The notes: generated by a model not told the origin, from the letters alone. A stretch of 49,443 bases of DNA from Paraburkholderia dilworthii (GCF_000472525.1 NZ_AWZT01000050.1:1-49443); one strand, 5' to 3'. Counted from the stretch's first letter, positions 1-9,671 are shown. A program made the numbers and translations.

Positions 1-290
1 TTGAACGGAATGGCGTGCGTGCCGTTGGCAATCGAACCGACGCCCGACAGCACCGCGCGATCTGATATGGAGCCCGAACCAATTGCGACGCCGCCGACCA
101 CCGATGCGCTCGACAAAGCGCCGAGCGCCACCGCGTTGTCCGCACCAGCCGAAGCACCGTTGCCGCCCGCAAAGCTGCTCGCGCCGCTCGCCGTGGCCGC
201 CACGCCCGCCGCCAGCGCGTTGAGGCCGGTCGCGCCGTCGTTGTTGTAGTTGCCGCCTTGCGTGCCGCCGTCGTTGACGCTGTAGTAGTG
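1..290 (-). repeat. Adhesin segmental duplication, copy A
   Basis: Nearly identical to 1489-1778, with only scattered substitutions. The offset is 1488 bases (496 codons), so the copies are in frame. It encodes a block of head repeats and the start of a stalk segment. It is probably the end of a longer duplication that continues beyond the left edge. Confidence 0.9.
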
Positions 291-3200
291 CTTGGCGTTG
301 GCCGTCACGACGCTCGCCAGGTTATCCACCGCCTCATCGGTCGCGTAAAGCTGCGAGCCGTTCACGGCATCCGTGCTGCTCGAGCTGATGCGACCCGCTG
401 CCACGTTCGTCACCGTGCGCTCGTGACCGACGCTACCGACACTGACCGTGCTCGTCGGCGAGGTCCCGGCATACGCGTAGGCCGTGCCGTTGATGGTGTC
501 GCCCGCGGTTCCCACGGCGACGGCGGTCGTCGAGCCGCTGCCGAGCGCCACGTCGCCCGCGTTGCCCGCCGTCGCGCCCTGGCCGAGCGCGGTGCCGCCC
601 GCGCCCGAAGCGACGGCTCCGACGCCCGCTGCGAGCGCGTTTGTGCCGGTCGCGCCGTCATTGTTGTAGTTGCCACCCTGCGTGCCGCCGTCGTTGACAC
701 TGAAGTAGTGCGTCTTGTCGGCGGCGACGGTGGTCGCGAGCGCGTCGATCGCCTGATTGCTCTGGTACAACTGCGAGCCGTTCACGGCGTCCGTGCTCGT
801 CGCGTTCAGCTGGCCGGCCGCGACGTTCTGGATCTGCCGCTCGGCACCAACTGTGCCGACGCTCACGACGCTCGTCGGATTGGTGCCCGCGAAGCTGTAG
901 ACCGTGCCGTTGATCGTCGTGCTCGACGTCGGCGTTGCTGTGCCGGTCTGCGAGCCCGAGCCCAGTGCGACGCTGTTCGCAAACGACGCGCTCGCGCCGG
1001 CGCCCAACGCAAGCGCGTCGATTGCCGTGCCGTGCGCGCCTGAGCCGATGGCGATGGACCCGGCGTTGGCTGCGCTCGCATTCGCGCCTTGAGCGATGGA
1101 CTGCGCGCCGCTCGCGACCGAGCCGCTGCCCACGGCAATCGCATCTGCCTGCGCCGAGTTCGCGGCCTGCCCGATGGCGACCCCGCCCGGCGCCGTCGAA
1201 TCGACGATCGCGCCGTTGCCCATGCCCACGCCGTTGTCGCCGTTGACCACAGTGGTCGGTCCGACTGCAACCGACTCCGCGCCGACCGCCAGCGAATCCG
1301 CAGCCGTCGAGTTCGCGTGGAAGTACATCTGCCCGGTCACTGCAAACGAAGACAACGCGCCGGCCAGCTGGCGGATCGTGACGGCATCGTGCGCCTGCGT
1401 ACCATCGGCGACATTGGTCAGCTGACGATACGTGTTGCCACTTGCGCTCCCGAACGACACCGCGCCGAGCAACGTCTGGTCCGCCGTGTTGAACGGAATG
1501 GCGTGCGTGCCGTTGGCAATCGAACCGACGCCCGACAGCACCGCGCGATCTGATATGGAGCCCGAACCAATTGCGACGCCGCCCACCACCGATGCGCTCG
1601 ACAAAGCGCCGAGCGCAACCGCGTTGTCCGCGAGCGCCGAAGCACCGTTGCCGCCCGCAAAGCTGCTCGCGCCGCTCGCCGTGGCCGCGACGCCCGCCGC
1701 CAGCGCGTTCAGACCGGTCGCGCCGTTGTTGTTGTAGTTGCCGCCTTGCGTGCCGCCGTCATTGACGCTGTAGTAATGCGTCTTGTCGGCGGCGACGGAG
1801 GTCGCGAGACTGTCGACAGCCTGGTTCGTCTGATAGAGCTGCGAGCCGTTCACCGCGTCCGTGCTGCTGCCGCTGAGGCTGCCCGCCGCCACGTTCTGGA
1901 TCTGGCGCTCCGCACCTGGCGCGCCTACGCTCACCACGCTCGTGGGATTGGTGCCGGCAAAGCTGTACACCGTCCCGTTGATCGTCGTGCTCGGGGTGGG
2001 CGTCGCGGTACCGGTCTGCGAGCCGGAACCCAGCGCGACATCGTTCGCATTGTTGGCGACCGCGTTCGGGCCAATCGCGACGCTGTCGGTCCCGAGCGCC
2101 TGGCTGTCCGTCGCCGTCGAGTTCGCGTGGAAGTACTTGATGCCCGGCGCGCTGCCGCCGCCGGTGATGGCGGTAATGAGATTCTGTACCGAGGTATAGG
2201 TGTTGCCGCCGTAGCTGAGGCTGGTGGTGAGCGCTCCGGTCGTAGTGTTGTACGTGGTGCTTCCGCCGAGGCTCGACGCGACGCTGCTGCCGAGGTTCGT
2301 CACCTGGCCGCCGATCGTGTTGATAGCGGTATCGGCGGCGAAAAGCTGCGAGCCGTTCACAGCGTCCGTGCTGGAACCATTCACGCGTCCGGCCGCGACG
2401 TTGGACAACTGACGCGGCGCCGCCGAGGTGCCCACGCTGACGACGCCGCCGGGCGCACCACCCGCATAGATCACGCTCGTGCCGTTGAGGATGCCGCTCG
2501 GGGTGGGCACTGCCGCCGATGTCACAGTCGATCCCTGGCCCAGCGCCACATTGGAACCCGTGACGCCGCTCGTGATGCTCGCGCCCTGGCCGAGCACCGT
2601 GGAATTCGCCACGCCGTTGTCGGTGGACTGATTGCCGACCACGAGCGAGGCGGCCCCGCTCGCCGATGCGCCAAAGCCGCCGGCCGCCGCGTTCGCACCG
2701 GAAGACACCGGTTGCGTCGACGTGACAGAGGTATTGGACACGAACGGGCCTACGCTGCCGCTCGTCAAACTGTCGACAGCCTGGTTGGTCGCATAAAGTT
2801 CGCTGCCGTTCACCGCGTCGGTGCTGGTCGCGCTCACACGGCCCGCGGCGAGATTCGTCAGCGTGCGCTCATTGCCAACCGAGCCGATGCTCACCGTGCT
2901 GCTGGGCGTCGCGCCTTGCACTGCGTGCGTGACGCCGCCCACCGTGACGGTCGCTGTGTCGACGGCCGCGGCGGTGGTGCTGCCGGAGCCGAGCGCCACT
3001 GCGTTCGCGTTGGTCGCCGACGCGCCGGCGCCCAGCGCAATCGCGCCGCCGAGGTTCGCCACTGCCGTGTCGCCGAGCGCGAGCGCGCTCGCGCCGGTTG
3101 CGTTGCTCGCGTTGCCTAGCGCGACGGCGCCCTGGCCGCTCGCCGTGTTGCCGTTGCCTTGCGCGACCGCGCCATTGCCGGTTGCCGTGTTGTCCGCGCC

Positions 3201-4655
3201 TACTGCAATCGCGCCATTGCCCGTTGCGCTATTCGGATCGCCGATGGCGACGGCGCCGTTGCCGCTGACCGTCTGCGCCTGACCGAGCGCGACAGCGCCG
3301 GTGCCGCTCAGCACCTGGGAACTGTGGCCGCCGGCAATCGAGCCGGCGCCTGCCGCGGCGGCGACAGTGTTGGTGTCGCCGATGGCGACCGTCGACGCGG
3401 CTTGCGCATTGGATAAACGGCCAATCGCAACGGCTTGAGCAGCACTCGCTGTGGCACCGTTACCCATCGCCACAGCGGCCGTGCCCGCACTTTGAGCACC
3501 CGATCCTTCCGCAATGGCGGCCACGCCTGACGCAATAGCCTGATTACCGAAAGCCAGCGCAAAATTGCCGGACGCATTTGAGAAGGGGCCAATAGCAACG
3601 GCACTTGTTCCAGTTACATTTGCCTGAATGCCCATTCCGATACCGTAGAGACCGGAAGATTGCACGTCGGTGCCGATGGCAATAGCCGATTCTGCGGCAG
3701 CCCCCACACCGGTCGTACGCGCGCCGACGTAAATGGCGTTGAGGGCGGTTGAATAGGCCTGCCAGCCAATCGCCGTCGCGTGGGTTGTGGTCGCTTGGGT
3801 CGAAAGTCCTACCGCGGTCGCACCATTGCCGTTGGCCTTGGTGCTGCCACCTAATGCAGTCGAACCGATGCCGGCCGTAGCGTTCTCACCGACGGCGGTC
3901 GCATTCCCTCCGTTTGCGTTTGCACTGACGCCAAGCGCTGTGGCGTTGCCGGCAGTTGCCAGCGCACCTGCGCCTAGTGCAGTGGCATTGCCGACCGTTG
4001 CCTGCGAACCTTCACCTATAGCGGTCGTGTAGCTGCTCGCTGCCTGGGAAGAGTCGCCAAGTGCGGTGGCGTGGTCTCCGGTTGCTTTCGCCAGGGGACC
4101 GACGGCCGTTGAGAGGTTGCCGCTGGAAACCGCGTCGACGCCAATACCAATTGCCGCCGACCCGCTCGCGGTGACGTCCGTACCGATGCCAATTGCCGAC
4201 GCCGCCGTCGCTCCGGTACCGGCAGCTGTCCGCGCGCCCATGTAAATAGTGTTGGTGTTGGACGCAATCGCCTGGAAGCCGAACGACACGGCGTTGAGTC
4301 CCGTACTGCTCGCGCCATACCCGACCGCGGTGGCGCCGCCTCCCGACGCCGAGGACATAAAGCCCACGCAGGTCGTGCTGCCGCTATAAAAGTTATAGGG
4401 CGCCGCCGAGCAGCTTGCCTGCGCCTGCGCCTGCGCACCCCATCCGCCCACGCCAATTGCTAGCAGCACTGTCAGCACGCGTGGATTCGCACCGCGGGGC
4501 GTAATGGGACCGGATTCGCCCCATTCACCGTTGCGCCCATCGCATACGGAGGCAGCCGCCCCTGACTTCCCCTTCCCGCGCGAGCTGTCCAGCTCCGATG
4601 CCGCGACGAAGACGCCCAGCGCCCTGTTCCAGATGGTCCGATATGCCCTGTTCAT
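1..4655 (-). CDS. Trimeric autotransporter adhesin (YadA/Hep_Hag type), N-terminal part; C-terminus beyond window
   Basis: At least 1551 codons are open on the minus strand from an ATG at 4655 to the window edge with no stop. The N-terminus (MNRAYRTIWNRALGVFVAAS) is the extended signal-peptide region typical of large type V autotransporters; a hydrophobic core follows near residues 60-75, with likely cleavage in the AQAQAQA stretch. The mature part is a long series of head repeats of the form A-x-G-x-x-A-x-A-x-G, then alternating neck modules (STDAVNGSQLY) and stalk segments (YYSVNDGGTQGGNYNN, YFHANST). Known family members form surface homotrimers that bind host or abiotic surfaces and anchor through a C-terminal 12-strand barrel, which is off window here. 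The family assignment is very secure; the ligand is unknown. The start has only a weak upstream GGGAC as ribosome site. Confidence 0.93.
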   Translation of the reverse strand, partial: MNRAYRTIWNRALGVFVAASELDSSRGKGKSGAAASVCDGRNGEWGESGPITPRGANPRVLTVLLAIGVGGWGAQAQAQASCSAAPYNFYSGSTTCVGFMSSASGGGATAVGYGASSTGLNAVSFGFQAIASNTNTIYMGARTAAGTGATAASAIGIGTDVTASGSAAIGIGVDAVSSGNLSTAVGPLAKATGDHATALGDSSQAASSYTTAIGEGSQATVGNATALGAGALATAGNATALGVSANANGGNATAVGENATAGIGSTALGGSTKANGNGATAVGLSTQATTTHATAIGWQAYSTALNAIYVGARTTGVGAAAESAIAIGTDVQSSGLYGIGMGIQANVTGTSAVAIGPFSNASGNFALAFGNQAIASGVAAIAEGSGAQSAGTAAVAMGNGATASAAQAVAIGRLSNAQAASTVAIGDTNTVAAAAGAGSIAGGHSSQVLSGTGAVALGQAQTVSGNGAVAIGDPNSATGNGAIAVGADNTATGNGAVAQGNGNTASGQGAVALGNASNATGASALALGDTAVANLGGAIALGAGASATNANAVALGSGSTTAAAVDTATVTVGGVTHAVQGATPSSTVSIGSVGNERTLTNLAAGRVSATSTDAVNGSELYATNQAVDSLTSGSVGPFVSNTSVTSTQPVSSGANAAAGGFGASASGAASLVVGNQSTDNGVANSTVLGQGASITSGVTGSNVALGQGSTVTSAAVPTPSGILNGTSVIYAGGAPGGVVSVGTSAAPRQLSNVAAGRVNGSSTDAVNGSQLFAADTAINTIGGQVTNLGSSVASSLGGSTTYNTTTGALTTSLSYGGNTYTSVQNLITAITGGGSAPGIKYFHANSTATDSQALGTDSVAIGPNAVANNANDVALGSGSQTGTATPTPSTTINGTVYSFAGTNPTSVVSVGAPGAERQIQNVAAGSLSGSSTDAVNGSQLYQTNQAVDSLATSVAADKTHYYSVNDGGTQGGNYNNNGATGLNALAAGVAATASGASSFAGGNGASALADNAVALGALSSASVVGGVAIGSGSISDRAVLSGVGSIANGTHAIPFNTADQTLLGAVSFGSASGNTYRQLTNVADGTQAHDAVTIRQLAGALSSFAVTGQMYFHANSTAADSLAVGAESVAVGPTTVVNGDNGVGMGNGAIVDSTAPGGVAIGQAANSAQADAIAVGSGSVASGAQSIAQGANASAANAGSIAIGSGAHGTAIDALALGAGASASFANSVALGSGSQTGTATPTSSTTINGTVYSFAGTNPTSVVSVGTVGAERQIQNVAAGQLNATSTDAVNGSQLYQSNQAIDALATTVAADKTHYFSVNDGGTQGGNYNNDGATGTNALAAGVGAVASGAGGTALGQGATAGNAGDVALGSGSTTAVAVGTAGDTINGTAYAYAGTSPTSTVSVGSVGHERTVTNVAAGRISSSSTDAVNGSQLYATDEAVDNLASVVTANAKHYYSVNDGGTQGGNYNNDGATGLNALAAGVAATASGASSFAGGNGASAGADNAVALGALSSASVVGGVAIGSGSISDRAVLSGVGSIANGTHAIPF
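1489..1778 (-). repeat. Adhesin segmental duplication, copy B
   Basis: This is the second copy of the block at 1-290. Its right-hand continuation (1723-2048) is in turn related to 655-980 at an in-frame offset of 1068 bases (356 codons), covering NYNN, a neck motif and the TINGTVYSFAG stretch. The adhesin thus contains nested in-frame duplications. Confidence 0.88.
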
Positions 4656-6100
4656 GCCGTTGTCCCGATGAATAATTGAAATGTGAAATTCATAAGCACG
4701 AGCTTGCGCACGCCTCCTGTTGCTTAGGATGCCTATTTATATCGCTTAAAACGTCTCGTGTGGTCGAATTGCTTTAGCGTTGGTGTTTCAGGAAGTCGCT
4801 TATGGTTTTGATAACCAACGAATCATCAGTGCGACCGAAGAACACTTCTCGCACAATTAACTCGCATGCATAAAGGAAAAAGCAAGCCTCAACCGGATAT
4901 CCGGCTTTCGGACAAAGTGACCGCTGAGACAATTGATGGATTGCCGCGTTACGAAGGCCCGAACCGACACGGCACAGCGACAGCAATGGGGCGGCGGACC
5001 GCCCATTGGCGGCCTTGATGTTGTGGTATCGCCGAGCGTACGCCCGGACTCTTTCGGACTCGGATACTCATGGTTGCCTGCCCCTGATGCCGCATCATTT
5101 CGTTTCGCCCGCGCTTAATGGCGAAATTGTCGTATGCCACGCGCGAGCGCTACTCATTCAAATAAATAAGCACTATGTAAGACGAGGGTCGACCTACTCG
5201 TGTTAGATGCGCTGCCTCGCATGAGGCATTGCGTAACAAAAAGAAAGTTGTGTGCTCAAGGGAACTTTCTCACAAGGCTTTTCATTTGTCCACGGAAAGC
5301 CTGCGACTATTTCCGGCTATTGCAGGATTTAACAATTGAGAGGGTCGCTGCAATTCCGCCGCGACTTGAGAATGACATCCAATTATGCATGGCGCAATGC
5401 TGATAAGCGCCCGGCGTTGCTTTGCACAAGGCCGAAGCCGATACCGCTGGTAAGGTCGCTCGGTCTGTGCGTTTCAGGTCTCGAATGGCCGCTTGTCGTC
5501 TAGACAATGAGCGCCCAAGAACGCCGATGTGCGCCGACAGCTTGCGTCGTTGCATATGGACAAAGACTTTGGCGCGACGTGCGCTGATGTCATGGAGACT
5601 AGCTCGACGCTTTGCAAGAAGCATCGATGAGAAGTTGATCGATCGCAGCAGATCTTATTGGTGCGCAGACGTTCCCTGGAATGTCCGCTGGATGCGCCGC
5701 CCTTGTTATCGGCATTAAAAACCAGGCCGATTGCTCGGATTGTCGACGATTCATGCACTCTTGTCGAACGGCCGCCCTTGGCCGAGGGTGTGTCAAAACG
5801 ATGATTGACCCCAACCATAACAAGACATTCAGAGCAAAGACCCAAGTTCTCGTGGTGTGCCGTAATTCGGGCTTCGATGCGGGTGTGCGCCTCAATCGCC
5901 TGGTGTCAGAAGCGCATCCGTTCAATGCCCAATGCCCGGCACGTTCAGGCTCTTCCGGATCGTCATTGTCGCGCGAGTGATCGCTGGCTGTCGAAGCCGT
6001 GGACAGGTTCTCAGCCAGTATCCGCGCTTCGCACGCCACCATACGGCTCCGACCGTCCGCACTCTTGCCTCGGACCGTCGATGCGTCTGAACCATCTTGA
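4656..6100. other. 1.4 kb without a recognisable gene
   Basis: No open frame here resembles a protein family, and codon use lacks the strong C/G third-position bias of the neighbours. Parts (about 5130-5400) are clearly AT-richer. An AT-rich stretch (ATATAAATAG on the minus strand near 4735-4745) could hold the adhesin promoter. A motif GAGGGTGTGTCAAAACG near 5788 resembles insertion-sequence ends, but no transposase or partner repeat was seen. It is probably decayed accessory DNA. Confidence 0.6.
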
Positions 6101-6956
6101 TCAGCCGAGATTGACGGGCAAATCGTCGTAGCGCCTGAGCTTGTAGAACAGTAGAGAAGCCAACCAGCTGACGACGAAAATGCCAATCACCGCGTAGCCG
6201 AGCAAGCCAAAATTGTCCGACGCGGCGCCGACGATGTCCCAGAAGCCACCCTTCAGATCCAGCTTGTCGGCGATCAGTGCCAGCGCTTCGATGCCGCCGA
6301 TCAACACCGCCACGACCACCGACACGAACGTGATGGTGATGTTGTAGTAGAGCTTGCGAACCGGTTTCGTGAACGCCCAGCCATAGGCGCCGAGCATCAG
6401 TACGCCGTCGATAGTATCGATCAGGCACATGCCAGCGGTAAAAAGCGCCGGAAAAATCAGGATCGTCGCGAGCGACATCCCGTCGGCGGCCTGAGCCGCT
6501 GAAATACCGAACAACGCGACTTTCGTGGCGGTATCGAAGCCCAGCCCGAACAGGAAGCCGATCGGATACATATGCCAGCTACGCGAGACGAGCCGGAACA
6601 GCGGACGAAAGACTCGCGACAGAAAACCGCGCCTGTTGAGCAGCATGTCGAGATCTTCCTCGACCAGGCGCTCGCCGCGTTGGACACGACGGAAAGTCTT
6701 CACGACCGATACGAGAATCATCACGTTCACGATTGCCAGCACCAGCAGGAAGCCTGCTGAAACGGAGGTGCTGATTACGCTGCCGATCGCTTTCATGTCT
6801 TCGAAGCGTGCTTTCAGCGTAACCGCCGCGAAAGCAACGGCAATCGACAGCGCGATGACGATCGTCGAATGACCTAGCGAAAAGAAAAACCCCACGGCAA
6901 CCGGCCGTTTTCCACCCTGCATCAGTTTGCGCGTCGTATTGTCGAGCGCAATGACC
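6101..6956 (-). pseudogene. Nickel/cobalt transporter (NiCoT, HoxN/NixA family), 5'-truncated
   Basis: From IALDNTTRKLMQ onward the frame is a clear NiCoT-family permease: GFFFSLGHSTIVI, a helix-rich body, FGLGFDTATKVALFGI, CLIDTIDGVLMLGAYGWA, then a normal-looking C-terminus. The family-defining first part is missing. Helix 1 and the H-x4-D-H metal-binding signature (usually RHAFDADHIAAIDNTTRK) stop where the sequence switches to unrelated HPGEQ, near 6956. An ATG upstream at 7051 would add only unrelated residues. Without the His/Asp signature it should not transport Ni or Co. The break lies beside an integrase fragment, which points to loss during island insertion or rearrangement. Confidence 0.88.
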
Positions 6957-6967
6957 TGTTCACCGGG

Positions 6968-7366
6968 ATGCCTGCGGGCGTCATCTACCGGGTCACTGGC
7001 AAAGGTGGGCTGGCGCGCAGCATTCTGATTCCTATTGAGTTGCATGTGCAACTACAGTCTCTGCGGCTTGACACGCCCACCCTCGTCATCGATCGCCTGG
7101 TGCACCGGGAAGTACGTTTCCAGATTGGCGGCGGACAAGCTACTTCGGAATCCTTTTCATCAGCCAGCAATCGGGCACTGGGTTTTTCTTACGGGTTCCA
7201 CGGCCTGCGGCACCGCTACGCACAAGCTCGTCTCAAGACGCTCTTGAGCATGGACCTGGATCCATTGGACTGCCTGGAGATTTTGTCCCAGGAATTGGGC
7301 CACCTCCGCCCTGATATATCACTTGTCTATACAACACGGAGAAAGTCAGATGGCACGGAGAACTGA
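6968..7366 (+). pseudogene. Tyrosine recombinase, C-terminal catalytic fragment
   Basis: The 132-residue frame carries the end of a tyrosine-recombinase catalytic domain. There is a VTGKGG lysine hairpin, then IGGGQATSESFSSAS, an H-x-x-R box (HGLRHRYAQ), the downstream ELGHLRP histidine box, and the candidate nucleophile Tyr in ISLVYT. The N-terminal DNA-binding regions and the first catalytic Arg are absent, cut off at the junction with the NiCoT fragment. The last codons overlap the start of the next gene (ATG at 7350). It is likely inactive and belongs to a different integrase lineage from the gene at 8548. Confidence 0.82.
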
Positions 7367-8291
7367 TCGTCCGAAAGGGATGCGCGCGCGTCGCGATCGA
7401 AACGGGGTAGTCACCTATTATCTGCTGCGCAAGGACGGTTCAAAACTTGTCCTGGGCCAGAACTTTGAGCTTGCCTGCGCGCAATGGGTTCACGAGCAGC
7501 AATCGCGCGTCGCGCTCGCTTGTCCGGCGACTGCCCTCGAACTTCTGCACGGCATTGAACAGTGCTCATTGCCCTTGGCAAGCAGACAAGCCACCGCTCG
7601 CCGGCGCAGCGAAATGGATACACTCCGGGCTTTTTTCACCGAACACGGGGACCCCACGCTTGAGGAGATCACGGGCGAGGATGTGTTTCTGCGGTGGTAC
7701 GGAGACGCGGTTCGTCCAGGCCAACCCGACTCTGCCATCCGGATGTTCAGGTTGGTGTGGAAATCTGCGTCGAAACTCTGGATCGTTAGCACCGGTTGCC
7801 CGTGGAATACCTTCGATTTGCGCAAAGCCCAACTGAAGATGGAAGCGGCGGACGTCGTCCGGCACTTCGCATCGACCCCACTGTCGGAATTTCTTGAAGC
7901 ACTTTTGGGTAAGTCTACTGCGACAACCGGACACTGTGTAGTTGACGGGTACGACCACGCTGAGCGTATGCAAAATGAACTAAAGCATGCTGTGACGCGC
8001 GCCGTTCTTATGCTGCGCAAATGCGGACGCGCCGATCTCGTAGCGCCGGTATACCAGCTCAAGATTGGCGAGCTAATTGCGCTGAGTGACTCAGCAATTC
8101 TTCCTTTGGCGCGTCCTCCGGGCCTCATTCTACTCAACCATCAACGAAACGAGATTCTCGGCTCAATCAAGGCGAAGGCTAATGCTTCCGTGAGTGATTC
8201 TGACACGTCACGGCGACACGACCGAATCGAACCGGCAGAAGGTGTAACGCGCTCTGCGCCACCAAGTGGCTTCGTCGTGGAGGAGCGATGA
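7350..8291 (+). CDS. Integrase-like protein lacking a recognisable catalytic domain
   Basis: 313 residues from ATG 7350, with ribosome site GGAG 10 bases upstream. The N-terminus (KGMRARRDRNGVVTYYLLRKDGSKLVLG, then LACAQWVHEQQ) resembles the arm-type DNA-binding region of phage integrases that neighbour DUF4224 proteins. Residues about 80-160 look like a helical core-binding domain (MDTLRAFFTEHGDPTLEEITGEDVFLRW). The C-terminal half has no Arg, H-x-x-R or Tyr catalytic boxes and matches nothing I recognise. Its stop overlaps the next start (ATGA), so it is probably translated together with the two following genes. It could be a decayed integrase or a DNA-binding accessory factor; the function is unknown. 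Confidence 0.65.
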   Translation: MARRTDRPKGMRARRDRNGVVTYYLLRKDGSKLVLGQNFELACAQWVHEQQSRVALACPATALELLHGIEQCSLPLASRQATARRRSEMDTLRAFFTEHGDPTLEEITGEDVFLRWYGDAVRPGQPDSAIRMFRLVWKSASKLWIVSTGCPWNTFDLRKAQLKMEAADVVRHFASTPLSEFLEALLGKSTATTGHCVVDGYDHAERMQNELKHAVTRAVLMLRKCGRADLVAPVYQLKIGELIALSDSAILPLARPPGLILLNHQRNEILGSIKAKANASVSDSDTSRRHDRIEPAEGVTRSAPPSGFVVEER

Positions 8292-8548
8292 CTGAGCGAT
8301 TCGTAACCAACGAGGAATTGAAACGACCGCGAGATTCGATGTTCCTGACGAGGGATGAACTGACCCATCTGACCGGACGGCGGCAGCGTGGAAGTCAAGC
8401 GCAAGTACTTCGCATGATGGGGATCGAGCACCGAGTCCGACCCGATGGCCATATCATCGTACTCCGCCGGCATGTCGAACAACTATTCGGCGCCGAAATG
8501 GGGAACCGAGGCGGCAGGGAACCCATGCCTAATTGGAGCGCTGCATAA
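8288..8548 (+). CDS. DUF4224 domain protein (excisionase-like small DNA-binding protein)
   Basis: 86 residues. The central MFLTRDELTHLTGRRQRGSQAQVL..MGIEHRVRPDGHIIVLRRHVEQL pattern is the DUF4224 signature, a small helix-turn-helix-like domain usually encoded directly before a phage integrase. Proteins in this position often act as excisionase or regulator; that role is inferred here. The start overlaps the previous stop (ATGA) and the stop overlaps the integrase start (TAATG), so the three genes look translationally coupled. The first 17 residues precede the usual domain start; an internal ATG at 8339 is an alternative. Confidence 0.82.
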   Translation: MTERFVTNEELKRPRDSMFLTRDELTHLTGRRQRGSQAQVLRMMGIEHRVRPDGHIIVLRRHVEQLFGAEMGNRGGREPMPNWSAA

Positions 8549-9597
8549 TGCCGAAGAAGCGAAACCCCGAAAACCGAGGCTTGCCGGAGCGCTGGCGACG
8601 AATTCACGGTGCCTATTATTACCGGGTGCCAAACGGGCTGGAAGGTGCATGGGACGGAAAAAAACAATTCCGTCTTGGCAACACCCTGCCGGACGCTTAC
8701 AAAGTCTGGGCTGATCGACTCTCGACCCTCGACGATGCGAAGACTATTGGCGAACTGCTAGACCGTTATGCGCTCCAAGTGGTTCCGACGAAAGAGATCA
8801 CGACGCAGGCGCACAACGCCGTGGCGATCAAGCGCCTGCGCGCCGTGCTCGGCGCGATGCCGTTGACTTCAATCAAGCGGCGCCACGTTTATCAATACGT
8901 CGATAAACGATCCGCAAAGACCGCGGCGAGGCGCGAGATCGAAGTTCTCTCACACGCATACACGAAGGCCGTCGAGTGGGGTTATCTCGACAGACACCCA
9001 TTCAAGCGCGAGGTCCGGCTCGAAGGCCAGAAGCCGCGTACGCGTTACATCGAGGATTGGGAGATCGTCGAATGTCTGTCACTAGAGTCGCGCCGGAAGA
9101 CCGGAAGCGTGCTCGCGATCCAGGCATACATGCGGATCAAGCTGCTGACTGGTCTGCGCCGCGGCGACCTGCTGCGACTGACGATGTCCGACCTGAAAGA
9201 CGATGGCATTCATGTCACGCCCGGCAAGACCGAAAACACGACCGGCAAGCGGCTGATTTATGAATGGACGGACGAGTTGCGCGAAGCGATCACGCTCGCG
9301 AAATCGGTGCGGCCCGTGTTGATCGCACCCTGGCTATTCTGTAATCGACGCGGCGACTGCTACTTCAACGACGACGGACGCGCCGGCGGATGGGACACGA
9401 TGTGGCGCAACTTCATGGTGCGCGTGCTCGAAGAAACGAAGGTCAAAGAGCACTTCAGCGAGCACGACCTCCGCGCGAAATGCGCCAGCGATGCCGAGAC
9501 GCTCGAACACGCGCAAGCACTTCTCGCCCACGCGGACGGAAAGGTGACAGAAAGGATTTATCGACGGAAACCGGAGCGTGTGAAGCCGCTTCGTTGA
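8548..9597 (+). CDS. Tyrosine recombinase (genomic-island integrase)
   Basis: 349 residues with all parts of a site-specific integrase. An arm-binding N-terminus (RWRRIHGAYYYRVP) is followed by a core-binding helical domain at about 65-150. The catalytic domain has Arg204 in TGLRRGD, Lys in PGKTEN, H306-x-x-R309 in HDLR, His328 in LLAHADGK, and candidate nucleophile Tyr338 in RIYRRKPE. The gene reads toward the 3' end of tRNA-Ser 75 bases downstream, the usual layout for an element integrated in a tRNA gene. It catalyses insertion and, with a directionality factor (perhaps the DUF4224 protein), excision. It appears intact. The start is the ATG that overlaps the preceding stop. Confidence 0.92.
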   Translation: MPKKRNPENRGLPERWRRIHGAYYYRVPNGLEGAWDGKKQFRLGNTLPDAYKVWADRLSTLDDAKTIGELLDRYALQVVPTKEITTQAHNAVAIKRLRAVLGAMPLTSIKRRHVYQYVDKRSAKTAARREIEVLSHAYTKAVEWGYLDRHPFKREVRLEGQKPRTRYIEDWEIVECLSLESRRKTGSVLAIQAYMRIKLLTGLRRGDLLRLTMSDLKDDGIHVTPGKTENTTGKRLIYEWTDELREAITLAKSVRPVLIAPWLFCNRRGDCYFNDDGRAGGWDTMWRNFMVRVLEETKVKEHFSEHDLRAKCASDAETLEHAQALLAHADGKVTERIYRRKPERVKPLR

Positions 9598-9671
9598 AAA
9601 ATCTATGGCACAGCCCCGACTCTATGGCACAGCGGAAATGCTTGATCGGCTGCAAAGCCTTATAGGGCGGG

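Noticed and set aside
258..3282. Long plus-strand frames across the adhesin region
   Set aside because: They are antisense shadows of the repetitive, GC-rich adhesin gene; translations are Arg/Ala-rich without any domain.
5788..5804. Insertion-sequence terminus
   Set aside because: A GTGTGTCAAAACG motif alone, with no inverted partner, transposase or target duplication visible.
5599..6186. 195-codon minus-strand frame and several overlapping frames in the adhesin upstream region
   Set aside because: Overlaps the NiCoT C-terminus out of frame, no family resemblance, no ribosome site, no codon-position bias.
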